Of a DNA stretch of 64,000 nucleotides, positions 22,699 to 33,199 are shown in pieces; the first letter of the stretch is position 1; each line of letters starts with the position of its first letter. The translations under genes and the position numbers were made by a program. Location: contig ML682059.1 of NCBI GenBank assembly GCA_007922195.1, positions 17,622,069-17,686,068 on the forward strand, given 5' to 3'. This DNA is from Podocnemis expansa (taxonomy: Eukaryota; Chordata; Testudines; Podocnemididae). The notes beneath the pieces are model-generated. The model worked only from the letters and a program-made list of their open reading frames with translations, made no database searches and was not told the origin of the DNA.

Positions 22699-23960
22699 CG
22701 TGTCAGTCTGCATGACATCCAGTGTTTTTTTTGTTTTGCACATTTACCTATTTCATAGAAAGCTATAGATTTCATATGCATAAGAAATTCATCGTGAATA
22801 GACATGTTGGAGTATGAGCTGTGCATGTGCAAAACTTTCAAGGGAAAATATGCATACTTTTAACATAGGCCTTCTTGTGCATGCATAAATATGTGCAATT
22901 GAACCATCAATGTACGTCTACACACTCCTGTTTATAAGTCAGACCCATAGTACTTCACCACCAGTGATTTATACTCCCTATGGTATGTCACATTCACATT
23001 GTACAGTACTAGTCTGTTCATCAATTTTGCATCAGTGCTAATGTTTTAAGATATAAAATGATTAAGTATACTTTTATTCCATTTTAGACAGCCAATCGTT
23101 CTTTCTGATCCATATTTAAATGTTTCCCTTACATTAAATGCATACAGTTTAACATATTGAGACAGTAATGCTTCAAAGTAGAAGATGCTACATCAAAGCA
23201 TATACAACATTCTCATCTTGTATTTAATGACATTTTGCAGGAGCATTAGAGGTAATAATTGTTCATCAAAACAGAACAAAATGAAACTTGGGGAACAAAA
23301 GGAGAGCATCTTTTCTAAAGCATTCAGCTGCAAGGGAAAATATATGAATTTACAGTCAATACACAAAAGACACTCACTAAATTCCTTATTTTATGGTGCT
23401 AAATAATCAAATCAACCTTATTAAATGTTATTAAAATAACATGTTTTTTTCCTCTGACGCCAACCCACTCTAGCTGCCAAATATAGCTGCCAAAGCACAA
23501 GAAATATTAAAAACTCCAGAAGTTCTATGTTACATAATGTGTCAAATCTTAAACAACTGAAAATTTACACATTTTTTATCTGTATGTTTGATTCTGTGTT
23601 GACAATTGTCACAAAGTGTCTGGATGCCACCACTCACCAAAAATAGTATTAGAATAAAGGAGGTCCAAAATGGAAGACCTGATCTTTCAAACTATCATAC
23701 AAGGCTTATGGCATCAACTGAAAATTCCCAGATGTTAATGAGGCCAGAAGTTTATCTATTCCCTCTCCATTGATTTCAGTGGAGTTAGAGATATAAAACT
23801 GGCGGAACCGATAGGAGGATCACAAATGAGGATTTTTTTCTTAAACCTAAGTTTCATAAATGCATGGGATTTAAAGCATGAAGATGATCATGTATGACTG
23901 CCTGTATATCATCTAGTAATTTCACCTAGGTGGCTTTCTACTGAGCACAAAGCTTGTATT
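22699..23960. other. Unassigned AT-rich DNA
   Basis: No gene, repeat or motif recognised. Confidence 0.45.
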
Positions 23961-24110
23961 TTAGTAAAGCATACCTTCCAGAAATGTTGCAAGTCTTGAT
24001 CTGAAGATATCAAGAAAAAAATCCACAACTTTCCTTGGTAATTTGTTCCAATGATTAAGTGTCGTCTGTTAAAAATGTGTGTCTTGTTTCCAATTTGAAT
24101 TTGTTTAGTT
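23961..24110 (-). mobile_element. Decayed LINE (CR1-like) fragment
   Basis: CATACCTTCCAGAAATGTTG...GTAATTTGTTCCAATGATTAA...CCAATTTGAATTTG resembles a common old reptile LINE-derived repeat. It lies directly before the CR1 3' end at 24111. Confidence 0.4.
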
Positions 24111-24780
24111 ATATAGAATCATAGAAGATGAAAGTTGGTAGGGACTTTGGGTGGTCACCCCATTCAAACCCTCTGCTCAAAGCTGGACTAACCTCAACTA
24201 AACAATTCCAGCCAGGTTTTGTCAACCAACACTTCATAAATCTCTAATGATGGAGGTTCCACAACCTTCCAAGATAATCCATTCCAGTACTTCCCCGCCT
24301 TTCTACTGGAAAAGTTTTTCCTAATATCCAACTTAGACCTCCCCCACTGAAACTTGAGACCACTGCTCCTAGTTCCACCATTTACTCCACTGAGAACAGC
24401 CTAGTTACATCCTCTCTGGGACCCCTATTTAGTGAAAGTCTGTTATCAAATTCCCCCTCATTCTTCTCTTCTACACACTAAAAAAGCCTAGTTCCCTCTG
24501 ACTCTCCTCATAAGTCAATTCAGTTTCTAGATATTGGTTCAACAGGTTGAATTCTTTAGGCATCACACTCCAAGACTTTCTGGAGTACTCATGTCATTTT
24601 TCTGGCTTTTTCATGCATCTTCTCCAATTTGTCAACATCTTTTTTTAAACGTGGAGGCCAGAAGTGCTTGCAGTATACCAGTATTAGTTTTACCATTACT
24701 ATACAGAGGTAAAATTACATCTTTATTCTTTTTCACTAATCTCTTGCTCAAACTAGAGCTTACTGAATAACAGATTTTTG
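24111..24780 (-). mobile_element. CR1-type LINE 3' end, decayed
   Basis: Reading the minus strand, the element ends at about 24111 in ATTCTATGATTCTAT-like repeats, the signature end of CR1. Upstream sequence corresponds to the usual reptile CR1 3' region, including plus-strand words TCAACCAACACTTC, GATGGAGGTTCCACAACC and CTACTGGAAAAGTTTTTCCT. Many substitutions show age. Coding sequence in 24500-24780 is too decayed to translate. Confidence 0.65.
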
Positions 24781-26085
24781 ATGCACTGCCAAATCCTGAA
24801 AAATTGCAAGAAAAATTAATTTCAGTCTAATAAAAATGCTTTTTTCCCCTAAAATTCTTGGTGAATCAAAATGCTGAAAACAATTTTGTGGGCTGATTGG
24901 GACAATTTGTATGGTCAAAACTGAAAAATTTAATATAATTTTGGAATATTGTTTAAATACTTCATAAGTGTCTTTAATTGATTTTAAGATGTCAATAAAA
25001 TGTTTTGGATTTTTTGGAATTTTAAGGGTATTTCTTTTAACCAAACAATGTGACAGAATCTACATAAATTCACTGTCACCAAATCTAAATTATTCCTGGG
25101 GAAAAAAAAAATCACCCATCTCTAGTGTATAAATTCAATACATCATGCTTTTTCGCTTCAGTTTTTTCAGTGATTGCTCATGTTGAGTTGCTTGTCCACT
25201 ATGATTTTTAGATTCTAGGTCACTGCTTTCCAGTCTGAGAAAGCTCCTCCTCTACTTTGTTAGGTTCTGTGATCCTTCTAGCGGTTGACATGGGAACTGC
25301 TTTCCTCTTTAGTATTGTTTCACCCTCTAGTGGTAGTGGTGGGATAGTTATAGCCTGTATAAGATGGTCACTTCCTGTTGGCTCCCAGTCTTGTCTCTGG
25401 GTCTCACACATCCTCGCCTTTTCTGTGGGGTTCTTGCCCCTCCAGTGAATAGTTAGTGGGTTAAGAGGAACCAGTCCTGCCCTCGACACTGGGCTCCAAC
25501 TCAAAGACCCTATAAGTTGAAGCCTTTTTCTGCTTCTTCAGGAAACCTGCTAGATTCCCGTGGTTACTTCCCCATGCCCCTTGATATTATGTACAGAATC
25601 TGCTCAAACAGGGGGCCTTCCTGGCCTTCGTGCCAGGAGAAGCCCTTGGTCTCTGACAATCTCACTGTGTGGTAGTACCCAGTTAAATCTTCCCCTTCTG
25701 TCAGGGTTTTTTCCTCAGGCCTTCAGGCCTCAGAAAGGTCATTTTTCCTTTTTTAGGAAGGGATTTTTCCTCCCCCAGTGTTTGTACCTGTGGGGCTCTC
25801 CCTAGTCAGTGTTCTGCGCCTTCTCCTAAATCCTTCTACCTTCTAAAGGTGCCGTGCCTGCTCGCACACTCCCTCCTAGCTCTCCTCATTCTCACACTAC
25901 AGCCACACTCTTTCCCCGGAGAGGAGGCTTTTAATAGGTCCTAGGTGGGGCCTCACTTGTCACCGAGTGTGCTAATTGAGCTGGACTAACCCCTGCTCAG
26001 CTGCCATGGGGAAAGGGACTTGCTGAGCCTGGGGCTGATATACTGGCCATCTAAAATTCTCTGCAAACCATCCAAGCTGACCATG
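24781..26085. other. Unassigned, GC-richer block at 25200-26060
   Basis: 24781-25130 is AT-rich with nothing recognised. About 25200-26060 is noticeably GC-richer than its surroundings and pyrimidine-rich on the plus strand. It separates the CR1 3' end from reverse transcriptase sequence at 26086 and may be an unrecognised insertion. No terminal repeats were located. Confidence 0.35.
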
Positions 26086-26432
26086 TCATACAGGATGCTT
26101 CCAGTCTTTGTCATATACAAATTTTATCAACAGTAATTTTAGATTTACTTGTGGATCACGAGGAACCCAACTAGAAACACCCCCATTCAGAGATGATTCT
26201 CCGCTAACAGCTACTTTTTGACATCTGTTAGTTAGCCAGTTCTTAATCCATTTAATGTCTGCTTTACTGAGAATGTTAATTTTTCTCTCAGAAAGGCATG
26301 ATGTACAGAAGGCTAAACACATTACCTCTACACAGTTATGTTCATCAAACAAACTTGTAATCTCCTCAGAGAATGTAATCAGATTGGTTTGACAAGACTT
26401 ATTTTCCATAAAACCATGTTGACTGATATTAC
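26086..26432 (-). pseudogene. CR1-type reverse transcriptase fragment (downstream part)
   Basis: The minus-strand frame reads NISQHGFMENKSCQTNLITF, then IKWIKNWLTNRCQKVAVSG and GGVSSWVPRDPQ. These align with [38 protein letters not shown] and [14 protein letters not shown] of the young CR1 at 35794-37350. They belong to the fingers/palm of a CR1 reverse transcriptase, before the catalytic FADD. The LDFSKAFD catalytic segment is degraded to LAFC and most of it is missing, so the enzyme is dead. Its upstream part continues at 27477. Confidence 0.7.
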
Positions 26433-27476
26433 TGTAAGCGGGGTGAGGTGGGGGTGTACCCGCTATTGTGGGGAACTTTTCTGGTTTATGGACCACCCCT
26501 GTGACTGTGGGTAGCAACAGGTTCTGAGTCCTTGTTCCCATTTCCTTTACCCAGGGACCTGCCTGACTTCAAAGGCTCCCCTCCCACTCTCCTGCACTTC
26601 CCTGAGCCACCACTCGCTATTTGCAATTTACAGTAAGGCAATTAATTAAACAAACAGCAATCAAGAATCAAATTATAATAAAGAAAAGGGGAGAAAGGTT
26701 AAAGGTAAAACACCCAACAAGCCCCTGGCATAGGAACATTACACACAGCATCTCTGGGGTGTTGAGGGTGTTCTCAGTTTGTTTTACACGTTGCAGGCCC
26801 TCTGTCCAGGCCTGGCAGCATTGCTTTGATCCAGGAAGTCAGAGACGCAAGCGCTGGCAGTGTCACATGTCCCCAGGCTCTAGAGCCCCAGCATCAGACC
26901 CCCTTTCACAGTTCCCCAGCTGCTCACCGCACCCAGCTCCAGATGACTCTAGCTCTGGCTCCCAGCCCTGCTCTGCTGTAGTGCAGCTCTCTGGGATGCT
27001 CCTTGAGCCCCTCTGGTTATGCTGCTTTGCATCTGTGCAGATCAGATCAGATCAGCTCTTCGGCTCTTTCTCTGGCCTCCTACACCCAGCTCCAGACAAC
27101 TCCAGCTCCAGCTCTGCTCGGCTCTCTGCTGGTCCAGCTGCTGTGGGTCTGCTCTGCACAAATCAACTCAGCCCAGCTCCCTTGCCTGGGTTCTCTGGCC
27201 TCCAGGGGCTGGCTGCGTAGTGCTTCCTCCTTAGCTCGGCTCCACACACTCTCTAGCTTGCCCAGATATGTCCAGCCTGCAGTTTCAGCTCAGGGGTGGA
27301 GGAGCACTCCTCTGTCTCCCTCATTGTCCTGTCCAGCCAGGCAATCAGACTGTCTTGGATCACTGCCCTCTCCCACTGTCTGTAGGGCTATCTGTTTCTG
27401 AGTCCTGCTTCCAGACTGGAGTGGCCAATCAAAAAGGCCTATTCAGTTTCAGTAAGGGGCTATCAGTCCCCTTACA
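26433..27476. mobile_element. Probable solo LTR inserted in the CR1 relic
   Basis: A 1,044-base insert beginning TGTAAGCGGGGTG and ending CAGTCCCCTTACA, i.e. TG...CA with short inverted ends. Flanks are TTAC at the left and TTAA at the right, a 4-bp duplication with one change. The sequence on both sides belongs to one minus-strand CR1 reverse transcriptase, which supports the insertion boundaries. The interior shows no retroviral protein and is GC-rich. LTR versus another element type is inference, and orientation is not settled. Confidence 0.5.
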
Positions 27477-27690
27477 TTAATTAAAGCCCTATCCTTTAAT
27501 TCTTAATTAATTACATCCCACATTTGGTTTTCCATTATCTTATCCACAAATGATGCCAAGCTAACTGGCCTGTGGTTACCTGGGTTATTCTGCTTGCCCT
27601 TCTGGAATGTTGGCACTTTAGCCCTCTTCAAGTCTTCTGGAATTTCCCCACAATTACCTTTATTTTTCACTGGCATTGGATTTTTAAATT
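27477..27690 (-). pseudogene. CR1-type reverse transcriptase fragment (upstream part)
   Basis: On the minus strand, about 27660 down to 27520 reads GEIPEDLKRAKVPTFQKGKQ followed by NNPGNHRPVSLASFVDKIME. This corresponds to [20 protein letters not shown]...[20 protein letters not shown] in the young copy. It is the N-terminal part of the same decayed reverse transcriptase found at 26086-26432, separated from it by the LTR-like insert. Confidence 0.7.
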
Positions 27691-28790
27691 ATTTTTATCT
27701 GGTATTTTGATTACTTACTATTCCCCTGATTATTCCAGAGGTACTTATTGTTCCAAGGAAAAAATAGATTAAGAGGGTACCTATCAATAGCATTAGGGGG
27801 AAAACACTTGTATAGATTTTACAGTTGTTATAAAACTAAGCAATATAGTCCCAGGAAATTCACAACTAAGACTTCACTTAAAAGAAATCCAAAAATGCTA
27901 TGATCAGAGATGCGTAGTTAGATTACCTAAACAACTTTATTTCTGCCCTTTAGTAGTGTTATTAAAGGAAAAATAGGAAAACAAAATTTAATGTGTCTTT
28001 AAAAATCAATTTAATCTGAACTGTGAGCAGTGAACACTGAAGTGCATTAATCATAATATTATATCACTGTTGGAACAGTTAAGATTGTTTAGGTGCCTAA
28101 TTACTGCACAATTTCTTCAGACAAAAATGCTTTGATAACATCTTTATGGAAAGTATACAATATTTCTGTTATTCCACTGCTAAAATTATTTTTGACAAAA
28201 AAAGACTGATATGTGATTAGTTATTTTTTTAAAAAAGCCAAATTTTAATTAGTTTTAATTAATAAATTAATTAACACATTTACATGAGTTTAAAAAAAAA
28301 AATTATACCGAGAGAAAAATTCTGTAAATTTGGGGAGCATGGGCTGCATTTTTTTCATATGAAAAATCTATTTTATAACTACAGAACTGAACTCAACCTT
28401 AACTGTGAAGTCATGAGCAACACATTGATAAGATGGCTAAACACAGAGAATAGATGAATTAATATCTACTGCACATGAACCAGCCCCCACTCTGAAGGAT
28501 GAAGGCTTCCTGTCTGGGTTTTTGCCAACACTTTTAAGGACTTAAAATAGATTTTTCTTATGTGAACAAAGTGTTAACTCTACTAGATTCTCTTAAATTT
28601 TTGAAAGAAGGATGAAGATGAAATAACTTGTAAGTTTTTTTTTTTTTAATTTTTGTTTTCAACGGAAAGCAAAGACAGTTTTAATTCTTCTAGTTACCTC
28701 ATCATTTATGCATATGATTGAAATATGTATTTTTAATTTGAATATAGTCTTCACTTTGTGCCAAAGGTAGGAACAGAAGCACTCAGAAGA
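27691..28790. other. Unassigned AT-rich DNA
   Basis: No recognised feature. Confidence 0.45.
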
Positions 28791-29160
28791 CCTGCCCAAT
28801 GTGTTTCATAGAGTTAAAGGCCTGAAGTGCCTTAAGACCACCCAGTCTGACATCCTATAGAACACAGGCCAATACATTTCAGCCAGTAGTAAGCCCAGTA
28901 ACTTGATTAAACTAAACTATGTTAGTCCTCAGGAGACTAAGTTGTTGCATACAACAGGCAAAGAACAGGAGAGACTAAAGTGCCACTAATGCCTGAGGCT
29001 CCTGCAGTGACAGGGAACTGATTATGTGAGATATGCCCAGATGGTCGCAGCAGTCAATCCATTCTCTATGTTGCAGAGAGAGATAAAACCCCTACCAGGA
29101 TATCTGCCAATCTGTCCTGGTGGAAAATTGCCTATTGACCCTATATTTGGTGATTAGTTG
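28791..29160 (-). mobile_element. Old LINE-derived repeat fragment
   Basis: Words such as CATAGAGTTAAAGGCC, GACCACCCAGTCTGACATCC, TATAGAACACAGGCCA and AGCCCAGTAACTTG match a widespread, old reptile repeat resembling CR1/L3-type 3' sequence. Strand is by analogy with the CR1 copy at 24111. Confidence 0.45.
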
Positions 29161-29300
29161 CACTCCTGAGCATGTGAACTGATAGACACTGGAAAGAAAG
29201 AAATCAAAGAATAGGAATAAATCATGAATTTGCATCAAAATAAAAAGTTATGGGGAACCCCAAAGTTCTGTACTATGATGTTATTTTATACATTCACATA

Positions 29301-29343
29301 CACAACAACAAAACAAAAAAAGCAAGGTGTCCTGTGGCACTTA
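29301..29343 (-). repeat. Tail repeat, first part (split by Harbinger)
   Basis: GCAAGGTGTCCTGTGGCACTTA is the reverse-oriented tail unit. It continues at 32293 (AAGACTAACTGATTTATTTA) after the Harbinger element. Confidence 0.65.
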
Positions 29344-29649
29344 GGCTGTGCTCACATGCAAACTGTTATTTCAAAATAACTTATTTTGAAATAAGTTATT
29401 TTGAAATAAAATCCTTCTTTTGAAATAACTTATTTCAAAATAAGAAAATGTTAATTTGAAATAAGGGAAACCCTCAAATCGAAATAGCATGCCCTGTGTG
29501 TGGACATGCTATTTCGCTTCAGGAGAGGGGCAGCATGGGAGTTGTGGTAACATGGCCAGCTTGCTGGGCCATGCTGGCGGCCATGTTGCCAGCCAATCGC
29601 GTAAAAGCAGGAACAGACTTCCTCATTGTGACTCCCAAAAGCTTGTGAG

Positions 29650-30303
29650 AGAGATGGCTATGGATTCTCCCCGGCTCTCATACCACCCTCGAGCACTTCA
29701 TAGACCCATCGCTAGCCTGCAGTGTGCTGCCCTGCTGTGGGACACACTCTTCCCTGAGCCCAATGAGCCTGGAGCTGAGCCCCGGACCATCATCTCAGTG
29801 TCCCTCACAGCAGCAATAGCTCCCCACCCCCCTTCTGTGCCACAGCGCATCTGGGCACTGGGCCCCAGCACAGACTGGTGGAAGCGGGTTGTCCTGCAAA
29901 CCTGGAGCAAAAATCAGTGGAGGAGGAACCTCCGGGGTTAGCAGGGAGACCTTCACCCCTCATTGCTGAGCTCACCCCAGTCCTGCACTGAAGGGACATG
30001 GTGATAAGGGCAGCCCTCCCCCTGGACAAGCGCATGACCATCACTCTCTGGAAGATGGACACTCCCAAGTCCCACAGGTCCATTGCCCATGTTTTTGGAA
30101 TCCGGAGGTCCACTGTCGGGAAAGTGCTGCTTCAGGTCGCCCATGCCATCAGCACAGTCCTGCTGCCACACTTTATCACCCAGGGAGCGCTACAGGACAC
30201 CATTGCCGGTCTCACTGCCTTGGGCTTTCCAAACTACAGGGGGATACTCGATGCCACCCACATCCCCATGCAAGCCCCACTGTACTGCCTGCTCTCCCGT
30301 TCT
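29650..30303 (+). pseudogene. Harbinger transposase (HARBI1-type), truncated and frameshifted
   Basis: Nuclease that cuts and pastes the element. The N-terminal part ends ...STDWWKRVVLQTWSKNQW at about 29870-29930, followed by a stop at about 29939 and a frame change. The next segment (from 29998) has ALPLDKRMTITLWKM, a helix-turn-helix HRSIAHVFGIRRSTVGKVLL, and GFPNYRGILDATHIPM. The D in that last motif corresponds to the first catalytic acidic residue (usually GAIDGTHI). The rest of the DDE domain is gone: the frame runs into low-complexity sequence ending in AATAAAACACTC (30350-30361), probably the original 3' UTR. It is therefore an internal deletion derivative and catalytically dead. Confidence 0.8.
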
Positions 30304-30349
30304 GACACAGCCAGCCCCCACCCAACCCACCCACACCCTGAACCCAACC

Positions 30350-30355
30350 CAATAA
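30350..30355 (+). terminator. Probable transposase polyadenylation signal
   Basis: AATAAA about 45 bases after the last recognisable transposase residue. Position suits a 3' UTR that was brought close by the internal deletion. Confidence 0.4.
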
Positions 30356-30641
30356 AACACTCAACTACAACTGTTAACATGAGTGAACTTGTTTTCGTTC
30401 TATAAAGAAAGGGGTCAGGGAAGGTGGAGCTTGGGAAGCAGGAAGGTTCGAGTGGGGGCAGAACTGGGGAGACTAGACTTGGAGAAGGAATGTGGGGTGG
30501 AGGTTTGGGGACAGCTCGGTGGCCATATTATAGGGGAGCCACCCCTGGGCCATGGCCCACTGCCCCATGCCCTTCCCAGTGGCCACCCTGGGTCTGGGGG
30601 TGATGGCGGCGAGGGACAGAGGGATGCTGAGGTTGACGTCC

Positions 30642-31940
30642 TTAGTCCTGGATCACAAGGTGGTCTCCGATGCAGTGCACAACTACAGTCAGTCCCTCCT
30701 GGGCTGTAGCCTGCTGCTCCAGGGCTGTGACAATGCGCTCATCCACATCTGCTGCGCACTGGAGTTGCCAGAGGGCAGTGTCCTGGCACCTCCCCTGCTC
30801 CACTCGCCAGGCCTCGGAGGAGTCTTCTGCTTGCTGGCTGAGCTGGAGCAGGCTGGCGAGGATCTCGTCCCGGATCCGGCGGGCTCTCCCCCTGAGCCTT
30901 GCGGTGGTCAGCAGATTTGCAGGAGAATGCTTGTGGGTGGGCGCATGAGCTACAGGGCAGAATTGAGAACAGTTACTGTCAGCCTGCTGGCCTTGGTGTG
31001 TGCAGCCTGTGAGCTGCAATCGCCTCTGCCCTGACTGCCAGCAGGATTCTCAATCTGTTTTCTGTGTACACTGCACTCAGGGGGCAGGCGGCCTCATGGC
31101 CCACAGTAGTGACCTGTGCTTGGCAGCATGTGGCCCAGGAAGTTTCCCGAGGCCATGTAACAGCAGTGCTGGCTGCAGGCTCTCTGCCCTGCATGCTGCC
31201 ACGTCTGCCTATTGCCACCCCCATGTTGAGAGCCCTCCCATCCTGCTTGGACCCGGGACCCTGTCTCCACGTGCCTCCCTGCCACCTGCATCCACGGGAC
31301 AGCCTGTGCACCGCCCCCCAGGCCTGAAGCCCACTATCCCAGGGCTGTCCCCCCTGGGGACCCATGCCTTCTACTCTGGGCCTCCCTGCCTGGGGGGGCA
31401 CTCACCGACTGGCATGCCTGATGTCCGGCTGGCCATCCTCTCCAGGGCAGCTTCCTCCTCCTCTGGCTCCCCCTCAGGACTGCTGGTGCAGTCCTCCCCG
31501 GCAGAGATCAGCTCTGGGCTGGTAGGTGGTGCGCTGCTGGGCCGGCTGGTCTCGCCCACGTCCAGCACTGCCTTGGCCTCTGAAGGGTCCCCCTCCAGCG
31601 ATGTACCCAGAGTGTGGAGCTCACCGGAGTCCACTGGCCGAGAAGGCAGGCTGCTGGACTCCTGGCCCAAGAAGGCATCCAGCTCATTGAAGAAGGGGCA
31701 GCTTGTGACGGCACCTCCTCCTGGAGCTGCCTGGCCTCCCTGGCCCAGGCATACCCCTGGCGGAGGCTTTTTACTTTTGAGCTTGGTGGTGCGCTCATAG
31801 CCGTCTGCTGACAGGGCCTCGGTGATGTCCAGGTACATGTCCACATTACAATGACGTTCTTGGAACTGGGCCGTGATGTCCTCCCTTCCCCAGATGTTCA
31901 GGAGGAACAGGGTGTCCTCCTGGCTCCAGATGAGTGCCCG
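30642..31940 (-). pseudogene. Harbinger Myb/SANT-like DNA-binding protein, two exons
   Basis: Accessory protein that brings Harbinger transposase to the element ends. Exon 1 (about 31940-31406) reads IWSQEDTLFLLNIWG...FQERHCNVDMYLDITEALS..GYERTTKLKSK, a trihelix/Myb-SANT helix set, then CPFFNELDAFLG and an acidic region (EGEPEEEEAALERM). Exon 2 (30949-30642) reads AHAPTHKHSPANLL, RRIRDEILASLLQLSQQAED and ends ...DHLVIQD with a stop. The exon 1 edge is followed by GTGAGT and exon 2 is preceded by CCCTGTAG. Joining them keeps the frame (split Ala codon), giving a 456-base intron (31405-30950). The candidate ATG at 31944 is one base out of frame with WSQED, so this copy looks broken at its start. 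Confidence 0.7.
31020..31370. other. Intron of the Myb-like gene; opposite-strand frame is a shadow
   Basis: The long plus-strand frame at 31000-31800 is antisense to the Myb-like gene and its intron and has no domain of its own. Confidence 0.6.
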
Positions 31941-32292
31941 GCATCACCCCTGTGCCCCAGAACCTTGAGCGTCGAGGCACCATGAGGGACCACGCTGGCA
32001 GGGCACTTCCTGGTCCCTGAGCACCCGGGGAGGAAGAAGGTCAAGTCGCGTTGGAATCGAAATAGCCATTGTTTCAAAATAATGTCCGAACGATGTTGTT
32101 TTGAAACAGCCATTTCAAAACAATGGCTATTTTGATTGAATGTGAGGTTTAACTGTTTTGAAACAATGGCCGTTATTTCAAAACAACTGGGTCCCATCAT
32201 TTCAAAATAATGAAACTTGGTTTGGACATGCGAGGCTTTATTTTGAAACAATGGCTGTTGTTTCACAATAAAACCCCGGTGTGGACACAGCC

Positions 32293-32352
32293 TCAAAGAC
32301 TAACTGATTTATTTATCGCATGAGCTTTCATGGGAGAAAATACCACTTCGTC
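32293..32352 (-). repeat. Tail repeat, second part (split by Harbinger)
   Basis: Continues 29301-29343: AAGACTAACTGATTTATTTA, CGCATGAGCTTTCATGGGAG, CACTTCGTCAGG. With 32361-32456 it makes a fold-back. Confidence 0.65.
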
Positions 32353-32360
32353 AGGTGCTT

Positions 32361-32456
32361 TGAAAGCTCATGCGATAAATAAATCTGTTAGTCTTTAAGT
32401 GCCACAGGACTATTTGCTTTTTTTGCTGTGCCAGACTGACACGGCTGCGCCTTTGG
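32361..32456 (+). repeat. Tail repeat (SINE-like / Penelope-tail), plus orientation
   Basis: GAAAGCTCATGCGATAAATA, AATCTGTTAGTCTTTAAGTG, CCACAGGACT, GACACGGCTGCGCCTTTGG. Its first 55-60 bases are the near-perfect reverse complement of the preceding minus-oriented unit once the Harbinger element is removed, leaving a loop of about 25 bases. Confidence 0.7.
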
Positions 32457-32549
32457 AACTTAATACCAAAACAAACAACCATCTCCCTCCCCCCAAAAAA
32501 GTTAGATGCATAAAAATGTGACAGAAATGAACAAGTGGAATCTTCTAGT

Positions 32550-32830
32550 TTAGCAACACAAAAAATAATTTCTGTGGCACTTTTAAAAAACTATCAAATT
32601 TGTTTATCACATGAGCTTCCATGGATGAAATCCCACTTTGCCAGATGCTTGAAAATAGAAAACTTACAGTATGGGAGGGAAAAATAAATCCAGTGAAGTG
32701 TGAGTGACAGGTTCAGGTCAGAGTATTTCAGCAAATCAAACAATAGTCAAATCAAATTGTCAGGTTATTTCATTAAGGGGCTCCTTGAACCTTCCCCTGA
32801 GGGCTTTGTTAGTAGCTACTGTTACAGCTG
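32550..32830 (-). repeat. Penelope-type 3' region and tail repeat
   Basis: 32550-32652 is the tail unit in reverse (TTCTGTGGCACTTTTAAAAA, TTTATCACATGAGCTTCC, CCACTTTGCCAGATGCTTG). Its neighbour 32653-32770 (CAGGTTCAGGTCAGAGTATTTCAGCAAATC) is the reverse-complement homologue of 52490-52600, which follows Penelope coding sequence. So the tail here is attached to a Penelope-like 3' region. Confidence 0.6.
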
Positions 32831-33199
32831 AGATACTAAATTTGACAGAACACTCATTTTATCTGCTATGGTAATTCCTTTGTTCCAGTACAGTATTTTG
32901 ACATACAAAAATAAATATAAATCTAGAAGAGAGAAAGTGACATTGAAGATTAAGGGAAAAAAAACAACAACAAAAATGAAATTAAAGAAAAAATAGAAAG
33001 GGGGGCAGGACCCTTGCATCTGGAGTAGAATTATCTGGTTTTCTTGGCTCTCAAAATGCTTTTAACAGATTTGTTCCTCAAAATCAATGAAGTGGATGTG
33101 TATATAACAGGCAATGCAATGAGGTCATTGGATCAACTTCTGTAGGTGAGAGAGCCAAGAAAACAGGTTTCAGAGAGGTCTTCTAGGCTGCAAATAACC
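32831..33199. other. Unassigned DNA
   Basis: Nothing recognised. A repeated word (GAGAGCCAAGAAAAC at 33150 and its reverse near 33040) makes a small hairpin pair. Confidence 0.4.

Larger units (their letters stand above)
29344..32292 (+). mobile_element. PIF/Harbinger DNA transposon with transposase and Myb-like genes
   Basis: Inverted termini GGCTGTGCTCACATG and CCGGTGTGGACACAGCC, with TTA (29341-29343) and TCA (32293-32295) at the edges, a slightly decayed TWA target duplication. Subterminal zones carry GAAATAAC/TTATTTCAAAATAA palindromes on the left and ATTGTTTCAAAATAA types on the right. It carries the two genes expected of PIF/Harbinger: a transposase on the plus strand and a Myb/SANT-like DNA-binding protein on the minus strand, convergent. 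The transposase is internally deleted, so this copy cannot move itself. It sits inside a fold-back of tail repeats. Confidence 0.85.

Noticed and set aside
31000..31800. 266-residue plus-strand frame inside the Harbinger element
   Set aside because: It is antisense to the Myb/SANT-like gene, whose helix motifs and splice sites explain the open stretch.
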